Source of the DNA: SURF-32 sp964648365
GTDB taxonomy: Bacteria > Planctomycetota > Phycisphaerae > UBA1845
Assembly: GCA_964648365.1 (NCBI GenBank)
Contig: CAZYLK010000007.1
Span: forward strand, 3,584-67,583
Length of the DNA: 64,000 nt
Reading direction: 5' to 3'
Made by a program: the position numbers and the translations under genes. This document shows, piece by piece, positions 19,530-26,340 of this stretch (within the stretch, counting starts at the first letter, position 1; every line of letters starts with the position of its first letter). A model generated the notes under the pieces. The model saw only the letters and a program-made list of their open reading frames with translations. It searched no databases and was not told the DNA's origin.

Positions 19530-20483
19530 ATGAAAGTGGGGATTGCGGGTTGCGGTCAAATCGGACGTCGTCATGCGTCTCACTTCCGGCAGATCGACGG
19601 CGTGGAACTGGTTGCGTGCTTTGATGCCGACATCCGCGCAGCGGAGTCGCTCGGTGGAGATTTCGGTGTGCCGGTTTGCACCGATCTCGACGCCTTCCTT
19701 GCTCGGCCGATGGATGGTGTCACGGTGTGCACCCCCCCCAGCGCCCACATGGATGTCGTGGTCCCCGCTCTAGCCTCCGGGATGTCCGTCCTATGCGAAA
19801 AACCTCTTGCCAGAACGGTGAAAGACTGTCAAAGCGTAACGACCCCCGAACGACTGGCGTGCGCATTCAAGTTCCGGCACCTCTCCGGCGCCCAGAGGCT
19901 GCGTGAACTGCTGGCGAGCGGCGAGCTGGGCCAGGTCGTCGGGGTCAGGGCGACGGCGGTCTCAAGTGTGGACATGTCAGGTCGGTGGTTCAGCGTTCCG
20001 GAGATCTCGGGCGGCGGCGTCATACTGGATAATGGCGTTCATCTTGTTGATCTGTGTCGCTATCTGCTCGGCCCCATTGACAGCGTCTGCGCCCAGACAT
20101 CCGCAGGGACGCGCGGACTGCGCGTCGAAGAGTCGGCATTTGTCGGCCTTCGAATGAAGTGCGGTGTGACGGCACAACTGCTCCTGAGCTGGGAGGCCCC
20201 GGCGCCGATGCCGCCCTTGGTTGAGATCTACGCGACCGGCGGCTGCGCGAGGCTGGGCTATGCGCTGGACGTATTTGGAAGGAACGGGGGAGAGCGTGTC
20301 ATGCACGTTCCGGCCGAGGGGACGGACGTGTGGCGTGAGACGATGTTGAACTTCGTTCACTTCGTGCGGGACGGCCGTCCGCCGTCTGCGACTTACCAGG
20401 ACGGAATGGCCGCGGTGGCGGCGGCGGAAGCGGCGTATGCATCCGCGCGCACGGGTGAATGGGTCCGGCCGGCCGCGGCCTGA
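19530..20483 (+). CDS. Gfo/Idh/MocA family NAD(P)-dependent sugar oxidoreductase
   Basis: A 317-residue dehydrogenase. The N-terminal Rossmann fold shows GIAGCGQIGRRH (4-15) and VTVCTPPSAHMDVV; the catalytic EKP motif lies in CEKPLA (about 88-93). The C-terminal substrate domain has GGGVILDNGVHLVDL, the usual D-x-G-x-H-x-x-D element. Family members oxidise a hydroxyl of a nucleotide sugar or inositol to a ketone. With a DegT aminotransferase immediately downstream (84 bp), the pair probably makes an amino sugar in two steps: oxidation, then transamination. The ATG is preceded by GGAGG seven bases upstream. There is an 8-C run at 19732-19739 inside the gene. Confidence 0.88.
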   Translation: MKVGIAGCGQIGRRHASHFRQIDGVELVACFDADIRAAESLGGDFGVPVCTDLDAFLARPMDGVTVCTPPSAHMDVVVPALASGMSVLCEKPLARTVKDCQSVTTPERLACAFKFRHLSGAQRLRELLASGELGQVVGVRATAVSSVDMSGRWFSVPEISGGGVILDNGVHLVDLCRYLLGPIDSVCAQTSAGTRGLRVEESAFVGLRMKCGVTAQLLLSWEAPAPMPPLVEIYATGGCARLGYALDVFGRNGGERVMHVPAEGTDVWRETMLNFVHFVRDGRPPSATYQDGMAAVAAAEAAYASARTGEWVRPAAA

Positions 20484-20567
20484 ACCGGCCGGGAACAAGC
20501 GATCGCCATCGGCCACGGGCGGCGAGACGCGATCCCATTAACAGCTTTGCTTGAAGGGAAGAACTAA

Positions 20568-21800
20568 ATGGCCAGTGCAGCGCAAGCAACCGTAAACGTC
20601 CCGAACGACGCGAACGCCAGCGGTCGTTCGCTCGGCGCCGCGGAACTGGCGCAGTTGAAGGAAGTGATCGAGCGGGGGGTTCTGATCAGCCAGTACGGAA
20701 CCGTTGTTCCTGAACTTGAACGTCAGTTTGCCAACTGGATCGGGCTGGAGCACTGCGTCGCCGTGGCATCGGGTACGGCTGCGATTCACACGGCGATCGC
20801 GGCGGTCGGCCTGTCGCCTGGCGACGAGGTGATCACGTCTCCCATTACCGACATGGGTGGCGTCATGCCGATCCTCTACCAGGCGGGCATTCCGGTCTTT
20901 GCGGACGTTGACGCGCGCACGTGTAACGTCACGGCAGAGACGATCGCCGCCCGAATCACGAACCGGACGCGAGCCATCATCGTAACCCACCTGTTCGGAC
21001 TGCCAGTGGACATGGATCCTGTCATGGAACTGGCCCGCAGGCACGGCGTGCTCGTGATTGAAGACGCCTGCCAGGCTTATGGCGCGACCGACCGTGGGCG
21101 CAAGGCGGGCTCGATCGGCGACATCGGCTGTTTCAGCCTGCAGCAGGGCAAACACATCACCTGCGGGGAGGGCGGCTTTGTCGTGACCGCCAACCCGGAC
21201 ATGGCCCGCTTCATGCGGTTGTTTCACGATAAGGGTTGGGGCTTCGGAGATCAGAATCCCGATCACGAGTTCCTTGCGCTGAACTATCGGATGACGGAGT
21301 TCCAGGGGGCCGTCGCGCTGGCGCAACTGCCGCGACTGGACGCGTTCATCGAGCATCGCCGGTCCATGGCCCGGCGATTGACGGACGCGATCTCGCCGAT
21401 CGAAGGCATCATCTGCCCCGGAGACTCGTCCCATGCGACCCACGTGTACTGGCGTTACCCGTTCCGTGTGCATGAACCGCTGAGCGGTGGGGCGCTCGAT
21501 CGGATCTCCAACGCTCTGCGGCGCATCGGTGCGAGAACCGCTCCTCGCTATACGCAAAAGCTGGGCTTCGAATATGGATTCCTGGTTGACCGGCACAAGC
21601 TCTTCGGCGGAAGCGGCTTTCCGTTTACCGGTCCGCACCGCGACGGGACCACGCCCCCGTGCTACGAGCGCCGCGCTTTTCCGGGCGCGGTGGAGGGTCT
21701 GAACCGGCTGTTGTGCGTTGCCTGGAACGAGAAGCTGGACGAAAGCGTCGTAGACCTGATTGCTTCGACCATCGAGGAGGCCGTGCGTGCCGAGACTTGA
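20568..21800 (+). CDS. DegT/DnrJ/EryC1/StrS-type PLP aminotransferase
   Basis: A 410-residue aminotransferase that converts a keto sugar, or keto-inositol, to the amine using PLP. The Schiff-base lysine is Lys195 in QQGKHITCGEGG; the VASGTAAIH phosphate-binding turn, VITSPITDMGG, IEDACQAYGA with the PLP-stacking Asp, and LNYRMTEFQGAVALAQL are also present. The segment SPITDMGGV and the overall length (longer than the usual 370) are closer in my memory to inosose aminotransferases than to the WlbE type, but this is not certain. The downstream deacetylase gene starts inside its last codons. It follows the Gfo/Idh/MocA gene and is very likely its partner. Confidence 0.9.
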   Translation: MASAAQATVNVPNDANASGRSLGAAELAQLKEVIERGVLISQYGTVVPELERQFANWIGLEHCVAVASGTAAIHTAIAAVGLSPGDEVITSPITDMGGVMPILYQAGIPVFADVDARTCNVTAETIAARITNRTRAIIVTHLFGLPVDMDPVMELARRHGVLVIEDACQAYGATDRGRKAGSIGDIGCFSLQQGKHITCGEGGFVVTANPDMARFMRLFHDKGWGFGDQNPDHEFLALNYRMTEFQGAVALAQLPRLDAFIEHRRSMARRLTDAISPIEGIICPGDSSHATHVYWRYPFRVHEPLSGGALDRISNALRRIGARTAPRYTQKLGFEYGFLVDRHKLFGGSGFPFTGPHRDGTTPPCYERRAFPGAVEGLNRLLCVAWNEKLDESVVDLIASTIEEAVRAET

Positions 21801-22836
21801 GGCCATCACGGCTCGACCGGATTCCGCTCCCGGCGGCGCGTGCGGTACGACGGTTGAGCGACCGTCCACCGTGCAGCGCCGACGCGCGGGATCGGCGCGG
21901 AGTGGCTTGCTGCCCGGCAGCGTGAGTGTGGATTTGGACACACTCTCCGACTATGCGCGAGGTTACGGCACAGTCTACGATCGGCGACCGGACCCGGTGT
22001 ATGCGTTGGGGCTGACCCGGTTCCTCGACGTGCTCAAGGCGGAGGGGGTTCAGGCGACGTTCTTCGTGATCGGGCGGGATGCCGAAATCCCTGAACATCG
22101 TGAGGTTTTGGCACGGGCAGCGGCGGAGGGTCATGAACTTGCGAATCACACGATGACCCATCCTCGTGGTCTGGCGTCGATGCCGCTGGCGGACGTGCGC
22201 CGTGAAGTGCAGGCCGCCCACGCGGCCGTCTCGGCGGTGTACGGATCGCCGGTCACGGGCTTCCGGGCGCCCTGCTACGACGTCAACGGTCGCGTCTTGA
22301 GCGTGCTCCGTGACATGGGCTACCTCTACGACTCGTCCGTGCATCCCACGATGCTGACGCCGGTCATCGATCTGGCCGTGCTGATCAAGTCGGGTTTCCG
22401 GGTCTGGGAGGCCCGCCCGCAGACCTACGCGCACGTCCTGGCATCGCTACGCCCCTACTATCCCTCGAGCCGTTGCTATTGGGCTCGTGGGCGAGACGGC
22501 GGGCTGCTCGAGTTCCCGCTGTCGTCGCTGCCGTGGATGCGCCTGCCGTTCTACGGCACCTTCACGCAGGCGACCGGCATGGCGTTTTTTCGCAGGTCGC
22601 TTGCCTGGATGCGCAGGCGCCGCTGCCCGCTGAACTTTCATTTCCATGCGGTCGAGCTGATTGACCTTGACGATGAAGCCGTCGATCCGGCCTTTCGTGT
22701 GCACCCCGGCCTGAATCGGCCTGCGGACCAGAAGATCGTGGAATTGCGCGAGATGCTTGCCCTCTTCAAGGCGGGATATGACCTGAGAACACTGGAGGAG
22801 CGCGCCCGCGCCTTCAAGCTGGCCTCTGTCGGATGA
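21787..22836 (+). CDS. Polysaccharide deacetylase (carbohydrate esterase 4, PuuE-like)
   Basis: A 349-residue NodB-fold deacetylase. The GTG at 21787 follows GAGGAGG and overlaps the aminotransferase gene by 14 nt. The catalytic/metal Asp pair is in SVDLDTL (Asp49, Asp51) and the metal histidines are His121 and His125 in NHTMTHP; the RAPCY motif (about 162) completes the site. FFVIGRDAE is the usual beta-strand. The region after residue 200 (DPAFRVHPGLN, NFHFHAVEL) corresponds to deacetylases of exopolysaccharide loci. No signal peptide is seen, so it may act on a lipid-linked intermediate in the cytoplasm. It probably removes acetyl groups from N-acetyl sugars of the growing polymer. Confidence 0.88.
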   Translation: MPRLEAITARPDSAPGGACGTTVERPSTVQRRRAGSARSGLLPGSVSVDLDTLSDYARGYGTVYDRRPDPVYALGLTRFLDVLKAEGVQATFFVIGRDAEIPEHREVLARAAAEGHELANHTMTHPRGLASMPLADVRREVQAAHAAVSAVYGSPVTGFRAPCYDVNGRVLSVLRDMGYLYDSSVHPTMLTPVIDLAVLIKSGFRVWEARPQTYAHVLASLRPYYPSSRCYWARGRDGGLLEFPLSSLPWMRLPFYGTFTQATGMAFFRRSLAWMRRRRCPLNFHFHAVELIDLDDEAVDPAFRVHPGLNRPADQKIVELREMLALFKAGYDLRTLEERARAFKLASVG

Positions 22837-22840
22837 AGCT

Positions 22841-23581
22841 ATGAAAACGTTGACGCTGGTAATCCCGTGCTACAACGAGGAAGACGCACTGCCGCCTCTG
22901 TTTCGGCGGCTCGCGGAAGTCAAGCGAGCGTTCGGCGAGGCCGCTGCCGTCGACTTTCTCTTCGTCAATGACGGCAGTTCCGACCGGACGGCGGAACTGC
23001 TTCAGGCGGTTCCCGGCGAACTGCAACCAGCGCGAACCGTAACGCACGAAGGAAACCGGGGGCTCGGAGCAGCGATCCGAACCGGGCTGGAGGAAGCCAC
23101 GGGCGAGTTCGTCGCCATGATGGACTCAGACTGTACGTACGACCCGATGTATCTGATCGACATGCTGCCGATGTTGCAGGACGGCGTCGATGTTGTGACG
23201 GGGTCGGAGTTTCATCCGCGTGGCCGCGTCGAGAATATCACGTGGCTGCGTCTGTTCTTGAGCCGCAGCATGTCCCGTATGTACCGCATCGCGTTCTGGT
23301 CGGACCTCTACAGTTTCTCGTGCCTGATGCGGATTTATCGACGATCCATCATCCGCGACATTCTTCCCGAGTCCACCGGATTCCTGAGCTGCACGGAAGT
23401 GCTGATCAGAGCTCACAAGCTGGGGTACCGGATCGTCGAGTTTCCGTTGACCCTGACCGAGCGCCAGCACGGCGAGACGAAGATGAAGGTCGTGCGGACC
23501 ATATTCGAGCATCTGGGCTTCATACTGGGAAGCGTGCGCTGGAAGGTCGTCCGCCAGGAGGGAGGGGCGCAATGCGAGTAG
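22841..23581 (+). CDS. Family 2 glycosyltransferase (polyprenyl-phosphate sugar synthase-like)
   Basis: A 246-residue GT2 enzyme: LVIPCYNEEDALPPLF at the N terminus, FVNDGSSDRT, GNRGLGAAIRTGL, and the DxD metal site D95-S-D97 in MMDSDCTYDP. The pattern EGNRGLGAA and the DCTYDP sequence are those of dolichol-phosphate-mannose-synthase-like enzymes, which load a sugar onto a polyprenyl phosphate carrier that membrane GT-C enzymes then use. Four multi-pass GT-C-like proteins are encoded downstream. No C-terminal membrane helices are evident. It starts 4 bp after the deacetylase and overlaps the next gene by 10 nt. Confidence 0.9.
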   Translation: MKTLTLVIPCYNEEDALPPLFRRLAEVKRAFGEAAAVDFLFVNDGSSDRTAELLQAVPGELQPARTVTHEGNRGLGAAIRTGLEEATGEFVAMMDSDCTYDPMYLIDMLPMLQDGVDVVTGSEFHPRGRVENITWLRLFLSRSMSRMYRIAFWSDLYSFSCLMRIYRRSIIRDILPESTGFLSCTEVLIRAHKLGYRIVEFPLTLTERQHGETKMKVVRTIFEHLGFILGSVRWKVVRQEGGAQCE

Positions 23582-24891
23582 CCGTCCTTGGCGGGGGAAT
23601 CGCTGGATTGACGGCCGCGTACCGGTTGTCCCGTCAGGGCGCGCGCGTCGTGCTCTACGAGGCTTCCGATCGCCTCGGCGGGCTGGCGACGTGGTTCGAC
23701 TATAAGGAGATGCGCCTGGATCGTTACTATCACGTCATTCTGGACAGTGATAGTTATCTGCTGGAACTCCTCGATGAACTCGAATTGACCGCGGATCTGC
23801 GCTGGGCCGAAACGAGGATGGGTTTCTTTGTTCGCGGGCGGCTCTTTCCGTTCAATTCCGCGATGGATCTGCTGTGCTTTCGAGCCCTGCGCCTCATTGA
23901 TCGCGTGCGCACCGGTCTGGCTGCGCTCTATATCACCAAGGTCGTGAAAGACGGTCGTCCCCTGGACGACGTGCTGGCCCACGTCTGGCTGAAGAAGCTG
24001 TTCGGGCCGCGCGTGTACCGGGCGATCTGGGAGCCGCTGCTGACCGCGAAGTTTGGAACCCTGCGCGAGCACGTTCCCGCGTACTGGGTGTGGAATACGC
24101 TGACGCGAGAGAAAGACGGCAGCCAGGAGGTCAAGGCGTACGTGAAGGGCGGCTACGCCCGCATCGCCGACCGCTTGCACGAAGCGATCGAGCAACAGGG
24201 CGGTCAGTTGCGGCTGAATTCGCCGGTACGCGGGCTCGACTGGAACGGGTCCAGTGCGATCCTCGGGTTTGACGGGAGCGAGGAAGAGTTCGACGCTGTT
24301 GTATCGACGTTGCCGCTGCCGCTGCTGCACCAGATCAGCGGGCCTGCGCTCGCGCCGCGCGTCCCGCTTCCGTCGCTGGCGTTTCAGGGCGTGGTCAACG
24401 TCCTCCTCGTCTGCAACAGGCCGCTCGACCGGTACTATTGGACGGCGGTGGTGGATTCGGGTCTGCCCTTTCAGGGCGTGGTCGAGACGACGCACGTTAT
24501 TGATCCGGCGTGGATCGGCGGCCGGCACCTGATCTACCTGATGAATTACAGTTCCCCCGGAGACGAACCCTACGAGCGGGACGATACCACGGCAGTTCGG
24601 CAGGCGATGGACGGCCTTCAGCGCCTGTACCCATCGTTCACACCGCACTGCGTGGAGGCGTCGTTTGTCTTCAGGGCACCCCATGTGGAGCCGGTGTGGC
24701 CGACGGGTTATCTGAGCAAACGGCCGGGCACGAGAATCGGCGACACGCAGATCTACCTGGCGACGACGGCCCAGGCGTATCCCATGGTGACCTCGTGGAA
24801 CACGAGCGTGAAGCTCGCAACGGACGCGGTCCGGGCAATGCCGCAGGCCGCGGCGAGCACACGGTCGATCGCTCTGGTGAGTGCGTCATGA
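23572..24891 (+). CDS. FAD-dependent oxidoreductase (amine-oxidase/UDP-galactopyranose-mutase-like)
   Basis: A 439-residue flavoprotein. The N terminus has the dinucleotide-binding GGGIAGLTAAYRL (7-19) and YEASDRLGGLATWF; a conserved RYYHVILDSD follows. The C-terminal part has IYLATTAQAYPMV, which is the FAD-binding end of the family. Such proteins occur in many exopolysaccharide and lipopolysaccharide loci, often annotated as protoporphyrinogen-oxidase-like, where the substrate is unknown. The ATG overlaps the end of the GT2 gene by 10 nt; its own stop overlaps the next ATG (ATGA). The substrate is probably a lipid-linked or nucleotide sugar. Confidence 0.87.
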   Translation: MRVAVLGGGIAGLTAAYRLSRQGARVVLYEASDRLGGLATWFDYKEMRLDRYYHVILDSDSYLLELLDELELTADLRWAETRMGFFVRGRLFPFNSAMDLLCFRALRLIDRVRTGLAALYITKVVKDGRPLDDVLAHVWLKKLFGPRVYRAIWEPLLTAKFGTLREHVPAYWVWNTLTREKDGSQEVKAYVKGGYARIADRLHEAIEQQGGQLRLNSPVRGLDWNGSSAILGFDGSEEEFDAVVSTLPLPLLHQISGPALAPRVPLPSLAFQGVVNVLLVCNRPLDRYYWTAVVDSGLPFQGVVETTHVIDPAWIGGRHLIYLMNYSSPGDEPYERDDTTAVRQAMDGLQRLYPSFTPHCVEASFVFRAPHVEPVWPTGYLSKRPGTRIGDTQIYLATTAQAYPMVTSWNTSVKLATDAVRAMPQAAASTRSIALVSAS

Positions 24892-26240
24892 GCCGCGCAG
24901 AAGCCGACGTACTGGTGGCGCCATTAGGGGGTCGGCAAGTCCGCGTCGGGGCGACGCCCGCGCGCGTGCGGGGCCTGATCGGCACGGGGCGTGATCTGCT
25001 GATGGTCGGTGCGCTGTCGCTGATACTGCGCCTTGTGTTCTGCTTCGCCGTTGTTCCCCTGGTCGACTTGAACCTCGGCCCACGTTCTCACGATTTCCTC
25101 AGCTCTACGGACGGATATATCGTTCTCGCCGAAAATATCAGGAACCACGGCCGCTTCTCGTTTGCGCCGGCTGATCTACCGACGACGTACCGGGCGCCGC
25201 TCTTTCCGGCCGTCGTTGCAGCGGCCTACTGGCTTATTGACGATCTGGGAGCGGCGACCCTGCTCGTCAATTGCGTGGCCGCCGCGCTGACCAGTTGCTT
25301 TGTGTACTGTCTGGCCCATGCCTTGTTCGGGAGGGGCGTCGCCCTCGGCAGCGGTCTGGCTGCGAGCCTCTTTCCGCTCTCAGTTTACTACAGCGCCCAG
25401 AGCTGGTCGGATACGCTGATTTCACTGACCTACGTCGCCTACGGATGCTGCATCGTGTTGCTGGCCATGCGCCGAACGACGGCGTTGGTCGTGTTGTCCG
25501 GTATCGCATTCGGCCTGGCAGCCCTCAGCAAACCCGTCATCCTGCCGATTCCGGTCTGTCTGGTTGCCTACAGCGCGTTCAAGCCGGGGTTGTTCAAACC
25601 GATGGTCCTCTCCGCCGTGGTTGGGATGTGCTGCGTTCTGCCATGGACGTATCGCAACTTCACGGTCAGTGGGGAGGTCGTGCCTGTGTGCGGCGGGCTG
25701 GGCTATAACCTGCTGGTCGGGAACTTCATGATCGAAGAGGGCTCGGACTGCAACGCGAGCTACTCCCACGGAATAGCTCGGGCGAAAGAGCGCATCTTGC
25801 GTGTGCACGACCTTGAACCTGCACAGGCCGCTTTGAAGACGAACGGTCACTTGGACCTGTCACCGGCACTCGACCGGGTTCTTGGGCGGTCGGCGCTCGC
25901 CATGTTTGTGGAGGAGCCGACGCTCCTGATTCGGAAGATCTGTGTCAACGCGGCCCGATTCTGGTATTTCTCGTCGACGTCGAGGCGCTCGCTGGTGAAC
26001 GGCGTTGTCAATGGCGGCGTGCTCTTTTTGGCCGTGTGGGGAGCGCTGCGCGCGTGGCGGGGTCCGAATCAGGCGGGGCTGGAGGCGCTCGGCGTCGTGA
26101 TCTTCTCCCTGATCGGCGCCTACGTCGTCGTGATCATCCACTCATCGCGCTTCAGTCTGCCGGTCATGTTCCTGCTGTTGCCCTTGGCGTGCTTCGCCAT
26201 ATCTCGCACACGGGAGCCTCGCGACGCCGTTGAGGGCTGA
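24888..26240 (+). CDS. Multi-pass membrane glycosyltransferase (PMT/ArnT-like GT-C)
   Basis: A 450-residue membrane protein with about ten helices. After a 35-residue cytosolic tail and helix 1 come LGPRSHDFLSSTDGYIVLA and TTYRAPLFPA, the loop that holds the acidic residue of PMT-type enzymes. LALAALSK-PVIL and PWTYRNF (middle) are common in this family. GT-C enzymes transfer sugars from polyprenyl phosphate donors outside the cytoplasm. It has a close paralogue encoded at 31071-32408 on the other strand, sharing these loops and the region VVIIHSSRFSLPVMFLLLP. ATGA overlap with the flavoprotein gene implies coupled translation. It is the last gene of the forward operon. Confidence 0.87.
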   Translation: MSRAEADVLVAPLGGRQVRVGATPARVRGLIGTGRDLLMVGALSLILRLVFCFAVVPLVDLNLGPRSHDFLSSTDGYIVLAENIRNHGRFSFAPADLPTTYRAPLFPAVVAAAYWLIDDLGAATLLVNCVAAALTSCFVYCLAHALFGRGVALGSGLAASLFPLSVYYSAQSWSDTLISLTYVAYGCCIVLLAMRRTTALVVLSGIAFGLAALSKPVILPIPVCLVAYSAFKPGLFKPMVLSAVVGMCCVLPWTYRNFTVSGEVVPVCGGLGYNLLVGNFMIEEGSDCNASYSHGIARAKERILRVHDLEPAQAALKTNGHLDLSPALDRVLGRSALAMFVEEPTLLIRKICVNAARFWYFSSTSRRSLVNGVVNGGVLFLAVWGALRAWRGPNQAGLEALGVVIFSLIGAYVVVIIHSSRFSLPVMFLLLPLACFAISRTREPRDAVEG

Positions 26241-26340
26241 CGCGGCCAAATCGGGCGCCCATGCAGGTGACCGGTCCCGCGGGCGGTCGGCACCCGGCAG
26301 AGTTTGGCGGTGGTTCCGTCACGCAGTGCGGGCTGCCGCG

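Noticed and set aside
20538..21941. 467-codon reverse ORF
   Set aside because: It is antisense to the DegT aminotransferase with a complete PLP site.
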